The notes under the pieces were generated by a model, which did not search any database, was not told the origin of the DNA, and saw only the letters and a program-made list of their open reading frames with translations. From Taishania pollutisoli (GTDB taxonomy: Bacteria > Bacteroidota > Bacteroidia > Flavobacteriales_D > Crocinitomicaceae): a stretch of 64,000 bases of DNA. Each line of letters starts with the position of its first letter. The stretch's first letter is position 1. Position numbers and translations under genes: made by a program. The DNA lies in NCBI RefSeq assembly GCF_014518315.1, contig NZ_JACVEL010000001.1:682001-746000 (forward strand). Reading direction: 5' to 3'. Positions 33,006 to 42,068 of the stretch are shown piece after piece.

Positions 33006-34826
33006 TTTACCTGTACTTGTTCCTCCGTTCGTCAGATCACGTAATTCATACACGTAAATTCCCTGCATCATTTTTTCTGTATTCACCTGTACGATTGAAG
33101 TAGCGTCATGCCGTTGCTGATAGATCATTTTCCCTGTTATATCCGTAATCAACAACTCTGCATCCACACTTGTTTTCAATTCAAAGTATACCACTCCGTC
33201 TGTCGGGTTCGGATATACTTTCAGGCCGGACAATTCCAGGTTTTCCAGCGTTAATCCCGATGGGAATTCAATGGTGTTCAGCGCAACGTTGGTTACAATC
33301 GGTTCGTTGGTATCAAAATAAATTTCTACTTTATTTTTAATCTCCGTTCCGGGATCTAAATCCTGCTCCATCGCGATTTCGAAGCGAACAAATCCGTGGC
33401 TTTCCGGTTCATTGGAAGCACTATCCGGAAGGTTAATATGTGGAAAACGGAACCGGATCGTGTTCTCATTCAGCCATTCAGGGATCATTTGGTGACTTGT
33501 TTCAAGAATTCTGAGTGTACGCGGCAGCAGATTTTCCTCCAACGTATCGATTACACTGATATGAATTGCTTCCGCGGTCCCTGTATTTTGAAAATGGATG
33601 GTATACGTCAATTTTTCGGTCGTCGGAGGAATAAACCCTTCTGTCCCTTCTCCTTTCGGCGACACTTCTTTGATATTGGGATCGTATGAATTGACAATCG
33701 GGACACTGAATGTATAGGAATTATTAGACGGATCAACATCATCGGGGTGTACTTCGGTCATCAGTTCAAATGTCAGTAAATCGCCAATGTTCACAGCCAA
33801 TGTCGGAGTCAATTCAATTCCTCCGAGGAATAGGTTAAAATATCCCTGATTGTTATTATTTGCCAGGTTATTCAAATTCACATAATTCCAGATCAGTGTA
33901 TCTCCACTCACAAGATCTGCCGGGTTGCTGCTATTAGACGGATCATACACTACATTCGGATCCAGTTTGAGTTTTAATGTTCCTGAAACAGGTGTACACC
34001 CAATATTGTACACCCGCGGATACAGGAAAAACGGAATTGCCGGGCGGGCATTTGTCCAGTATGAATACACTCTTGTATCCAAATCACTACATTGAAGCGG
34101 GAAATCAACATTTCCCTGAGGTAGTGAGGTAAATGTATAACTTGACTGGAAACATGAACCCGGAAGAAATGCAAACTGGTAGACGGAAGGGATACTTACC
34201 GTATAATCAATTAGCCAACTTTCCTGAATTGTCCGTTGGTACATGCCATTATTATTTCCTCCGCTATTTCCTCCTGACAAAGGTGGATATATATAATTTG
34301 CACTTACAGAAGGCAGTAGACCTACAATACTTTCATCTCCCTGTGAATACGCGCAATCATTGTCGTTGTCAACATACATTCTTCCCGATATTGTGTTGTA
34401 ATTGCATGGATTCGGTACAAAGACATCACTCATCATTACTGAATACAGGTAAAGCGTATCGTCGTCTGAAATAATTTTGTGAATCCCATGATAGACCGGC
34501 ACATTCGTATGGTTATTAAAAACCATATCGTCTGGTTCACTTGATGACTGTTGGGTAGTATATGCATTCCAATAGGGGTCTCCATAGATATTTATAAACT
34601 GGTTGATCAGTTGCCCTTGCTCATCGATCAGTTTAAGCGTGTCATTTACGAATGAATTATTGATGTAGACATTCATTTCTACCATCACATCCGAATAACA
34701 ATGCTGATCGTCGTGATTTATGAGTGTCCCGAAGTAGTGAACGGTGATATCTCCTTGCTGTTGAGATTGTCCTAACGATTGAAAATAAAGGCAGAAAATA
34801 GCCGCAAAAATGATAATTGCTTTCAT
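32991..34826 (-). CDS. Secreted T9SS type A cargo protein with DUF11-like repeat domain
   Basis: A 611-residue protein starting MKAIIIFAAIF, with signal peptide ending LGQS (about 22). An in-frame reading 45 residues upstream exists, but it lacks a signal peptide at its start, so I use the ATG at 34826. Residues about 144-215 resemble an SdrD-type B repeat (GRMYVDNDNDCAYSQGDE). Residues 395-515 contain a DUF11-like module (LTYTIHFQNTGTAEA...VIDTLEENL), ending with KNKVEIYFDTNEPIVTN. A type A sorting domain follows (VYPNPTDGVVYF to LMIR, about 538-611). This is a common Bacteroidota surface-protein architecture of unknown function. The gene converges on hemF with a 15-bp overlap. Confidence 0.83.
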   Translation of the reverse strand: MKAIIIFAAIFCLYFQSLGQSQQQGDITVHYFGTLINHDDQHCYSDVMVEMNVYINNSFVNDTLKLIDEQGQLINQFINIYGDPYWNAYTTQQSSSEPDDMVFNNHTNVPVYHGIHKIISDDDTLYLYSVMMSDVFVPNPCNYNTISGRMYVDNDNDCAYSQGDESIVGLLPSVSANYIYPPLSGGNSGGNNNGMYQRTIQESWLIDYTVSIPSVYQFAFLPGSCFQSSYTFTSLPQGNVDFPLQCSDLDTRVYSYWTNARPAIPFFLYPRVYNIGCTPVSGTLKLKLDPNVVYDPSNSSNPADLVSGDTLIWNYVNLNNLANNNNQGYFNLFLGGIELTPTLAVNIGDLLTFELMTEVHPDDVDPSNNSYTFSVPIVNSYDPNIKEVSPKGEGTEGFIPPTTEKLTYTIHFQNTGTAEAIHISVIDTLEENLLPRTLRILETSHQMIPEWLNENTIRFRFPHINLPDSASNEPESHGFVRFEIAMEQDLDPGTEIKNKVEIYFDTNEPIVTNVALNTIEFPSGLTLENLELSGLKVYPNPTDGVVYFELKTSVDAELLITDITGKMIYQQRHDATSIVQVNTEKMMQGIYVYELRDLTNGGTSTGKLMIR

Positions 34827-34896
34827 AGTAAAAATTTTAGTTGTTAGTATTACTGTGAAAACGAAAGAAAGCAAACGCGGTTGCCTTAACCAGGTG

Positions 34897-35568
34897 TTAC
34901 TCCCCGGCAAACAAGAATTTATTCGGGGAAACCAAATGTGTCTTAACTGCATACATGACAATACCTGCCGTATTTTTTACCCCTAATTTTGAAAGGATGT
35001 TTTTTCGATGTGTATTGATGGTGTGATTGCTCAAAAACAGTTCTTCGGCGATTTGTGCATTCGTCAAACCTTCGGCAATCATTTTGATGATCTGTACTTC
35101 CCGCTCTGACAAGGAAATCGGCTCGCAGGTAAATGAATCAAAATCAATATCGTTTACATCAATGGAAGCACGTTGAATGGTTTCCAAAATCTGACCACAA
35201 AAGAATTTTTTGCCTTTCGCTGTTTCCTGCACCGCATCCAGAATTTCTCCCAGGTCACAATCTTTCTTCACATAGCTTTGTACCCCTGAACGCAATGCAT
35301 TGACAAGTGTTTGCGCGCTTTGTTCAGGTGTAATTGCAAGAAAACGAACGTTTGGAGATTTTTGAAGTGCTTTAGGAATGACGTCTATTTCGAAGTTATC
35401 GGAAGTATAGTCAATCAATACGACATCCGTAGTAAAACTTTTCAGACATTCCAGTAATTCTTCCGAAGATTTTGCCTCACCAACCACCTTAACGGGTTGT
35501 AAAGTATTGAGAATCGTGCGCAAACCGATTCTCATCAAGTTATTACCATCGGCGATGACAACCTTCAT
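34897..35568 (-). CDS. NarL/LuxR-type response regulator with divergent receiver
   Basis: A 223-residue regulator. The receiver domain (1-120) has the likely phosphoacceptor D53 (VVLIDYTS), a Thr in LAITPEQ and the Lys in YVKKD. The usual acidic pair is reduced: the ADDH of the family reads ADGN here, and the MP after the phosphosite is missing. The C-terminal GerE-type HTH is intact (ISLSEREVQIIKMIAEGLTNAQ...SNHTINTHRKNILSKLG, about 152-212). No histidine kinase is adjacent, so it is an orphan. Receiver divergence suggests altered or absent phosphorylation control. Own -7 box at 35591-35598. Confidence 0.87.
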   Translation of the reverse strand: MKVVIADGNNLMRIGLRTILNTLQPVKVVGEAKSSEELLECLKSFTTDVVLIDYTSDNFEIDVIPKALQKSPNVRFLAITPEQSAQTLVNALRSGVQSYVKKDCDLGEILDAVQETAKGKKFFCGQILETIQRASIDVNDIDFDSFTCEPISLSEREVQIIKMIAEGLTNAQIAEELFLSNHTINTHRKNILSKLGVKNTAGIVMYAVKTHLVSPNKFLFAGE

Positions 35569-35590
35569 AATTTAGAATCATTTTAGATAA

Positions 35591-35598
35591 CAAAAGTA
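35591..35598 (-). promoter_or_regulatory. -7 box of the orphan response regulator
   Basis: The minus strand reads TACTTTTG, a full TAnnTTTG match, about 23 nt upstream of the start codon. No TTG at the right distance. Confidence 0.45.
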
Positions 35599-35684
35599 TA
35601 AAATCTAATTAAATTACCTCGTAAAAAATGAAACTTTATTGAAAAGAAAACGTGAAAAAAAATGAACAATCAAATGTAAATCAT

Positions 35685-37139
35685 TTAATCTTCTTTCGGC
35701 GCAGGATCATCTTCCGGTTGTTCTTCACCTGTGGCCAATTTGCTGTTTTTCTGACCATAAGCAAAATAAACAACAACACCCAGTGCCATCCAGATGATTA
35801 ATCGAATCCAGCTTTCCAACGGCAAAGCATACATCAGATATCCGCACACCAGTACTCCGGCGATCGGAATATATGGAACCAACGGTGTCTTGAACGAACG
35901 AGGTGCATCCGGCATTTTCTTACGGAGAACAAGAACGCCGATACAAACCAATGAAAAGGCCAATAACGTACCGATACTTACCATGTGTCCCAGATCAGAA
36001 ACAGGAACAAAACCTGCGAACAGGCTGACAAAGATCATAAAGAATACGTTTGTTTTCCACGGCGTTGCAAACTTAGGATGTAAATGACTGAAGAAAGAAG
36101 GCAATAAACCGTCCTTACTCATGGAAAAAAAGACACGGCTTTGTCCCAGCAACATCACAAGAATCACAGATGTATAACCAGCCAATATCGCAATGATTAA
36201 CCCCGTTTGTAAAAAGGTATAAGGTGTTTGCGCGAAAGCCGTCGCTGCCGGTTTTGCATCTCCTTTGAACACTTCAAAAGGAACCAGTCCTGTCATAACA
36301 TGTGAAAATAAAACGTATAAAATCGTACAGATCAATAATGACCCGATGATTCCGATCGGCATCCCTCTTTGGGGATTTTTAGCTTCCTGAGCAGCAGTTG
36401 AAACAGCATCAAAACCAATAAAAGCGAAGAATACCGTTGCTGCTCCGGCAGCGATTCCACTCCATCCGAAAACTCCTTTTACTCCTGTATTTTCAGGAAT
36501 GTATGGTGTATGGTAATCCGGATTGATATAACTCCACCCCAGTACGATAAACAACAATACAACCGCAACTTTAAGCACCACTAAAATATTGTTAATCATC
36601 GCCGATTCCCTGGTTCCGCGAATCAGCACCAAAGAAAGTAAACTGACAATAAAAATGGCAGGAAGATTAATGATTCCTCCTTCAAACGGGCCTTTTACCA
36701 GACTTTCGGGAATGTGAATATTCATCGTATGAAGCAGTTCCAGCAGATAATGCGACCAGCTGACACCAACCGTCGCTGCACCCAACGCATATTCGAGGAT
36801 CAAATCCCAACCGATAATCCACGCCATAAACTCCCCCATAGTTGCATAGGAATAAGTGTAAGCACTTCCCGCAACCGGAATCATCGAAGCAAATTCTGCG
36901 TAGCACAAACCTGCAAATGCGCACCCCAACGCTGCAAGCACAAATGATATCGTCACTGCCGGACCGGCATGTTCAGCCGCTGCAATACCGGTTAAAGAAA
37001 ACAATCCTGCGCCGATAATTGCGCCAATTCCAAGCGCAACAAGTGATGTAGAACTTAATGAACGCTTCAAACCATTCGAACTAGATGCTTCACGTTGTAA
37101 ACTAGCGATTGATTTCCTTTTCCCCCAAGAGTTTGCCAT
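35685..37139 (-). CDS. APC-family amino acid permease (cationic amino acid transporter type)
   Basis: A 484-residue inner-membrane transporter with about 12-13 predicted helices. Helix 1 carries the APC motif GIGAIIGAGLFSLTG (about 37-51), the unwound substrate-binding segment. FFAFIGFDAVSTAAQEAKNPQRGMP (about 235-260; cited by its ends) is the helix 6 region typical of the CAT/YfnA-like subfamily. An acidic tail closes the protein. Likely proton-coupled uptake of amino acids, perhaps cationic ones; substrate is inference. It has a full consensus promoter (37180-37209) divergent from the next gene. Confidence 0.88.
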   Translation of the reverse strand: MANSWGKRKSIASLQREASSSNGLKRSLSSTSLVALGIGAIIGAGLFSLTGIAAAEHAGPAVTISFVLAALGCAFAGLCYAEFASMIPVAGSAYTYSYATMGEFMAWIIGWDLILEYALGAATVGVSWSHYLLELLHTMNIHIPESLVKGPFEGGIINLPAIFIVSLLSLVLIRGTRESAMINNILVVLKVAVVLLFIVLGWSYINPDYHTPYIPENTGVKGVFGWSGIAAGAATVFFAFIGFDAVSTAAQEAKNPQRGMPIGIIGSLLICTILYVLFSHVMTGLVPFEVFKGDAKPAATAFAQTPYTFLQTGLIIAILAGYTSVILVMLLGQSRVFFSMSKDGLLPSFFSHLHPKFATPWKTNVFFMIFVSLFAGFVPVSDLGHMVSIGTLLAFSLVCIGVLVLRKKMPDAPRSFKTPLVPYIPIAGVLVCGYLMYALPLESWIRLIIWMALGVVVYFAYGQKNSKLATGEEQPEDDPAPKED

Positions 37140-37179
37140 ATAACAGTTTTATACTAAGTAAGAGTTTATTCAAGAATGC

Positions 37180-37209
37180 CAAATCTAATTAAAAATATAG
37201 GAAAATCAA
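37180..37209 (-). promoter_or_regulatory. Consensus promoter of the amino acid permease
   Basis: On the minus strand TTG (37209-37207), 19-nt spacer and TAGATTTG (37187-37180). Predicted leader about 37 nt. Confidence 0.75.
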
Positions 37210-37307
37210 TAAAACAGTCAATTAGTTTTGCAAAAATTCCATTTAAATATTTTGATATTCAGTCTGTTATTTTTTAAATCGGGAAGGGATATTTGTTAAA
37301 TTTAGTT

Positions 37308-37335
37308 TTGATATTCCCAAAGTTTCTTACTTTTG
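37308..37335 (+). promoter_or_regulatory. Consensus promoter of the PCMD/PKD cargo gene
   Basis: TTG at 37308-37310, 17-nt spacer, TACTTTTG at 37328-37335, with the ATG at 37358 and a leader of about 18 nt. Other TAnnTTTG boxes (TAGTTTTG) occur at 37223-37230 and 37303-37310, without better -33 elements. Confidence 0.75.
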
Positions 37336-37357
37336 ACCCAACAAATAAAATTGTTTT

Positions 37358-39523
37358 ATGAAGAAAATAATTACTATGGCAATGGCAATTACAACAAGTA
37401 TTGCCGTAAATGCACAAACACAAATTGGTAATTCAGGGTTTGAAAACTGGGAATCAGTATCCGGAGGGTCGGAGCCTGTAAACTGGAATAGCTTTTTAAC
37501 TGCAAGTGGGGGGTTGGCAACTTTCGCTGCTAACCAGATTGAAGAAACAACAGACGTTCGTCCCGGGTCTGCAGGATCTAAAAGTGCAAGAATATGGTCC
37601 AGAAGTGTACTGGGTGTTGTTGCAAACGGAAACGTTACATTGGGTCGAATTAACATGGGATCCTCCAGTCCTTCAGATGCAAGTAACTATAATAAATCAA
37701 TCATCGGAAACACTACGTTCTCTGAAGCAATGCCACACATTCCGGACTCCATCGTTTTCTGGGTAAAATTCACACCAAACGGGCACAATCAGAATGCGCG
37801 TATGAAAGCAACGATTCACGACAATTATGAATACCGCGACCCGGAAGATGCTGCTTCAACAAGTCATGTCGTTGCTTCTGCTATTGTCAACTTTCCGAAT
37901 ACAGGAGGTCAATGGGTTCGAAAATCTGTTCCTTTCAACTATACAGGGCCTGCTACAAGCGTTAATTACCTGTTGGTAACCTTCACTACAAACCAGACAC
38001 CTGGTGGTGGTGCTTCAAATGATCAATTGTGGATCGATGATGTTGAACTGATTTATAACCCTGCCAACTTTAACACTTCTGCTACAACTGTTTGTACGGG
38101 TTCTACCATAACATACACCAACACAACAACGCTTACAAACCCAACTTATGCATGGTCATTTCCGGGTGGAACACCTGCAACCAGCAACGTTGCAAACCCT
38201 ACAGTAACATACAATACACCAGGAACTTATAATGTAACGTTAACTGTTTCCAACCAATGGGGGAGTAAAACTGTAACGAAAACAAATCACGTTGCTGTTA
38301 ATGCGATTCCTAATCCGGCATTTAATTACGATCAGGCCACTTATTGTTCAAATCTCGACAATCCTGTACCGACAACATCCGGAACCGGGACGTTCTCATC
38401 CTCTCCGGCAGGATTAACGTTTGCCAATACAGCTACAGGTGAAATTAACCTGGCGGCAAGTACAGCAGGAACGTACACGGTTACACATACAACATCCGGA
38501 GCATGTTCTTCTACTGCCACAAATACGGTTACAATTTTCCAGGGAGCCGATGCAAGTTTCAGTTACCCGACAAATACAATCTGTATCTTAGGGGGTGACC
38601 AAACACCATCGGTGACAGAAGCGGGAGGGACATTTAGTGCAGAACCGACAGGGTTAACATTTGTTAATGCTTCTACAGGTGAAATTGATGTAGACGGAAG
38701 TACTCCGGGGACATATGCAGTTTCGTACGTAAGAGGTGGCGGATGTCCGGATACTGTAACTGTAAATATTACATTGACAGACACACCAGATGCAACATTC
38801 AGCTACTCTAATGCTGCTTTCTGTCTGAATGCAAATGATGCTTCACCGATTTATGTAGCAGGAGCAAATGCTGGTGTATTCTCATCTACTATTGGATTAA
38901 ACATCAACAGCAATACAGGAACAATTGACATTTCTGAAAGTACTCCGGGAACGTATACAGTAACAAATGACATTGCTGCAGTAGGAGCATGTCCGGCTGC
39001 ATCTCATTCATTTGATGTAACGATTAACGACTTACCGGTCGTATCCTTTACATTAGCGGATGATACAATTTGTACAGGTTCACCTGCATTCAGTCTTTCA
39101 GGAGGATCTCCTGCCGGAGGAACGTATTCAGGAACAGGAGTTGGAGCAAATATCTTTAACCCTGCAGCTTTCCAGGCCGGAACGGTTACTGTCATTACAT
39201 ACACATATACAAACACATCGACTTCATGTTCTAACTCAGCGACTGACATCATTTCAATTGATGCATGTCTGAGCATTGAAGAAACGGAAGCAATTGAACC
39301 TGTTTCAGTATTCCCGAACCCTACAAACGGGTTGTTAAAAGTTGACAACATTCAATCTTCTGCTTTCTATACAGTTATTTCAATTTCAGGTCAGGTAATT
39401 GAGAGCGGTGAAATTTCTTCGCATTCCAATACAATTGATATGACACATATGCAGAATGGTGTGTATTTACTCCGCTTACAACAAGGAGAGAACACACAAA
39501 CAGTGCGTGTGGTAAAACAATAG
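37358..39523 (+). CDS. Secreted T9SS type A cargo protein with PCMD-like and PKD domains
   Basis: A 721-residue exported protein, with signal peptide ending AVNAQ (about 20). Residues 22-235 resemble the PCMD (putative carbohydrate metabolism) domain of Bacteroidota surface proteins: GNSGFENWES, RIWSRSVLGVVANGNVTLGRIN and a late WIDDVELIY. A PKD domain follows (about 245-320: YAWSFPGGTPATS, PGTYNVTLTVSN). Three to four repeats of about 75 residues come next, with YCSN...P..SGTGTFSS.PAGL and TGEI....TPGTYTVT (325-640). The type A sorting domain (VFPNPTNGLLKV to VRVVKQ, about 647-721) closes it. Role probably polysaccharide binding or processing; no catalytic residues seen. Confidence 0.84.
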   Translation: MKKIITMAMAITTSIAVNAQTQIGNSGFENWESVSGGSEPVNWNSFLTASGGLATFAANQIEETTDVRPGSAGSKSARIWSRSVLGVVANGNVTLGRINMGSSSPSDASNYNKSIIGNTTFSEAMPHIPDSIVFWVKFTPNGHNQNARMKATIHDNYEYRDPEDAASTSHVVASAIVNFPNTGGQWVRKSVPFNYTGPATSVNYLLVTFTTNQTPGGGASNDQLWIDDVELIYNPANFNTSATTVCTGSTITYTNTTTLTNPTYAWSFPGGTPATSNVANPTVTYNTPGTYNVTLTVSNQWGSKTVTKTNHVAVNAIPNPAFNYDQATYCSNLDNPVPTTSGTGTFSSSPAGLTFANTATGEINLAASTAGTYTVTHTTSGACSSTATNTVTIFQGADASFSYPTNTICILGGDQTPSVTEAGGTFSAEPTGLTFVNASTGEIDVDGSTPGTYAVSYVRGGGCPDTVTVNITLTDTPDATFSYSNAAFCLNANDASPIYVAGANAGVFSSTIGLNINSNTGTIDISESTPGTYTVTNDIAAVGACPAASHSFDVTINDLPVVSFTLADDTICTGSPAFSLSGGSPAGGTYSGTGVGANIFNPAAFQAGTVTVITYTYTNTSTSCSNSATDIISIDACLSIEETEAIEPVSVFPNPTNGLLKVDNIQSSAFYTVISISGQVIESGEISSHSNTIDMTHMQNGVYLLRLQQGENTQTVRVVKQ

Positions 39524-39534
39524 AATAAATTTTA

Positions 39535-39542
39535 TACTTTTG
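39535..39542 (+). promoter_or_regulatory. -7 box immediately before a terminator
   Basis: TACTTTTG matches TAnnTTTG fully. Transcription would start near 39546, the first base of the terminator stem. No TTG at -33. It may drive the TonB receptor at 39601 with the hairpin as a leader, or yield only a very short RNA. Confidence 0.4.
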
Positions 39543-39545
39543 CAA

Positions 39546-39583
39546 AGTCCCTTATTTCGAGATAAGAAATGAGGGGCTTTTTT
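39546..39583 (+). terminator. Rho-independent terminator after the PCMD/PKD cargo gene
   Basis: A 13-bp stem (AGTCCCTTATTTC / GAAATGAGGGGCT, two G-U pairs) closes a 7-nt loop and runs into six T. It lies 22 nt after the stop at 39523. Confidence 0.85.
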
Positions 39584-39600
39584 GATTTAAAAATACCATT

Positions 39601-42018
39601 ATGAAGCCTCTGATAGTACTTGTATTTGGAATAGTAGCTAATTCTTTATTTGCCCAAACTGCAAAAATTGTAGGGAAAATTACCGATCAGGATAACGAAC
39701 CGATATTCGGAGCATCCGTAATTTACCGACAGGATGTAACCATTGGTGCCAATACTGACGAGAACGGAAATTACCTGTTAGAAGTTCCATTGGGAAAAGC
39801 CTTGCTAATTTTCCGGTACACGGGTATGACAACAGATACAATCAGCGTTGAGCTTGCCGCAGGGGATTTGAAAAGAGTCGATTTCCAAATGGATCCGATT
39901 CATACAAAAATAGAAGGAGTAGAAATCAAAGTCGGAAAATTTGACCGTCCGTTAGAAGAACAAACCGTTTCACTGGAAATCATCCGTCCGGAACTGATTG
40001 AAAACAAAAATACCCGAAGCATTGAATCGGCATTGGATCAAACCCCGGGACTTAACATTTTGGACGGTGAACCTCAAATTCGGGGAGGAAGCGGATTCAC
40101 ATTCGGCGTCGGATCAAAAGTCGCTGTTATTGTAGATGATATGCCGATGCTATCCGGAGATGCCGGGCGACCTGAATGGGGGTTCATCCCGGTAGAAAAC
40201 ATTCATCAGATTGAGGTGATTAAAGGAGCTTCTTCCGTTTTATCCGGAAGTTCCGCATTATCAGGAGCCATCCACATCCGTACCGCATATCCGAAATCCG
40301 AACCCCTCACAAAAGTGAATCTATACAGTGGGTTTTACTCCGAGCCCAATATTGAAGGAGCAAGATGGTGGAAACAAGCACCGTTGATTTCAGGAGCAAA
40401 CGTATTGCACTCGCGAATTGCAGGAAATTGGGACATTGTTCTCGGAGCGAATGTGAATTATGACCACGGATATATGGGAGCGCCGGTACAAGATTCTCTT
40501 GTTGAAGCATTTTCTCCGGACACCCTGTCTAAATTCACAGAAAAGCAAATGACTTCTAAAAGAGCACGGGTCAATTTTAACATTCGACACAGAAGCAGAA
40601 AATTAAGGGGTCTGAACTATGGAATAAACGGAAACTTCATGATTTCTGAATCACCATTGGTTTTTGCCTGGCTGAATGATAGTTCCGGGCTTTACCAGGG
40701 ATACCCGGGAGCTGTTTTTTTACAGGAACAATTTATTTTTAATGTCGATCCGTTTATCAACTTCATTACTGCTACCGAAGGAAAACATCATTTGCGAACG
40801 CGGATTCTTCATGCAGATAATAAGATGACAGCCAATCAATCCAACCGGGCAACGACGCTGTACGCAGACTATATGTTTCAGAAAACGATTGCAAGCCTTC
40901 GGGGAGTTGATTTTATCGCAGGAATAACAGGAAAACATACCGATTCTTATGCCAACATGTATGTCGGTTCAGGTTCCCCTAACAATAGATTATTAAACCT
41001 CTCAGCGTATACGCAACTTGAAAAAAAGGTAATGAATGTCTTAAACCTGTCTGTGGGAGGGCGCTTGGAATACTTCCAACTGAATGACTCTATAACAGCA
41101 CTTAAACCAATTTTCCGGGCCGGAGCAAGCTTGAAAATTTTACAGGAAACTTACTTCCGTGCTTCTTATGGACAGGGATATCGCTTTCCGACCATTACAG
41201 AACGCTTTATCCGGACAGGAGTCGGAAATTTTGGTGTGTTTGCCAATCCTGAATTAAAACCGGAAAGCAGCTGGAATGCAGAAGTAGGGATCAAGCAAGG
41301 GATTAAGCTTGGAGGAATATACGGATACCTGGATATCGCAGGATTCTGGCAGGAATATAAAAATACCATTGAATACTTATTTGGTTTCTGGGGAACATCT
41401 TTCACACAGCTCAGCGACGGATTCGGATTCAAATTTTTGAATACAGGAAAGTCCAGAGTTTTGGGAATCGACCTTTCTTTTTCAGGGAAAGCCAACCTTG
41501 GTAAAAAAGCAGACATGGTCTTTTTACTGGGATACAACTATATTCTCCCTCAAACATTGACTCCGGAATATGTATATGCTGTAGATACAATGCTGACACA
41601 AAAAGAATACAGCTACAATTCGACTTCCCTGGATCCTTCGGGCAGGATATTAAAGTACCGTTTTCTTCACAATGTGAAAGCGGATGTTGAAGTGACTCTA
41701 TTTAAAAAACTGGCAATCGGAGGAAGTGCTAAGTACTTCAGTAAAATTATCAATATGGATGGTGTAATTCAGGAATTTGAAGATGCAACACAAGGTCCGT
41801 TTATTCAAACAATCCGTTACATAGATTATTTTAAAGAGCACCAGCATGGTGTATGGATTTTTGACGCACGTATTTCCTATAACATCAATGAAAAACATAA
41901 ATTAGCGGTGATCAGTGCCAATTTGCTGAATAAATCGTACTCGCTGCGTCCATTGAAAATCGAACAGCCGCGTACCATCATGCTGCAGTACACTTTTAAA
42001 CTGGACAAGAACAGTTAA
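39601..42018 (+). CDS. TonB-dependent outer-membrane receptor with carboxypeptidase-regulatory domain
   Basis: An 805-residue receptor. After the signal peptide (ends FAQT, about 20) comes a CarboxypepD_reg-like domain (21-108: KIVGKITDQDNEPIFGASV). The plug domain spans about 115-225 (LDQTPGLNILDGEPQIRGGSG, VDDMPMLSGDAG, VEVIKGASSVL-type block). A 22-strand-type barrel extends to the final QYTFKL. It imports a ligand across the outer membrane with TonB-ExbBD energy. The ligand is unknown. The BASS-type transporter 50 bp downstream suggests an organic anion or vitamin-like substrate. No SusD-type lipoprotein is present, so it is not a classical polysaccharide utilisation pair. Confidence 0.9.
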   Translation: MKPLIVLVFGIVANSLFAQTAKIVGKITDQDNEPIFGASVIYRQDVTIGANTDENGNYLLEVPLGKALLIFRYTGMTTDTISVELAAGDLKRVDFQMDPIHTKIEGVEIKVGKFDRPLEEQTVSLEIIRPELIENKNTRSIESALDQTPGLNILDGEPQIRGGSGFTFGVGSKVAVIVDDMPMLSGDAGRPEWGFIPVENIHQIEVIKGASSVLSGSSALSGAIHIRTAYPKSEPLTKVNLYSGFYSEPNIEGARWWKQAPLISGANVLHSRIAGNWDIVLGANVNYDHGYMGAPVQDSLVEAFSPDTLSKFTEKQMTSKRARVNFNIRHRSRKLRGLNYGINGNFMISESPLVFAWLNDSSGLYQGYPGAVFLQEQFIFNVDPFINFITATEGKHHLRTRILHADNKMTANQSNRATTLYADYMFQKTIASLRGVDFIAGITGKHTDSYANMYVGSGSPNNRLLNLSAYTQLEKKVMNVLNLSVGGRLEYFQLNDSITALKPIFRAGASLKILQETYFRASYGQGYRFPTITERFIRTGVGNFGVFANPELKPESSWNAEVGIKQGIKLGGIYGYLDIAGFWQEYKNTIEYLFGFWGTSFTQLSDGFGFKFLNTGKSRVLGIDLSFSGKANLGKKADMVFLLGYNYILPQTLTPEYVYAVDTMLTQKEYSYNSTSLDPSGRILKYRFLHNVKADVEVTLFKKLAIGGSAKYFSKIINMDGVIQEFEDATQGPFIQTIRYIDYFKEHQHGVWIFDARISYNINEKHKLAVISANLLNKSYSLRPLKIEQPRTIMLQYTFKLDKNS

Positions 42019-42068
42019 TAACGCCTGAGCAGGTTGATCTGCATCAGTCACGACTTATTTGGTAAAAG

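Noticed and set aside
34827-34961. 45-codon upstream extension of the DUF11-type cargo protein
   Set aside because: It would place the signal peptide internally; the ATG at 34826 gives a standard signal peptide.
39601-42018. SusC/SusD-type polysaccharide utilisation locus
   Set aside because: No SusD-like lipoprotein or glycoside hydrolase adjoins this or the other two TonB receptors.
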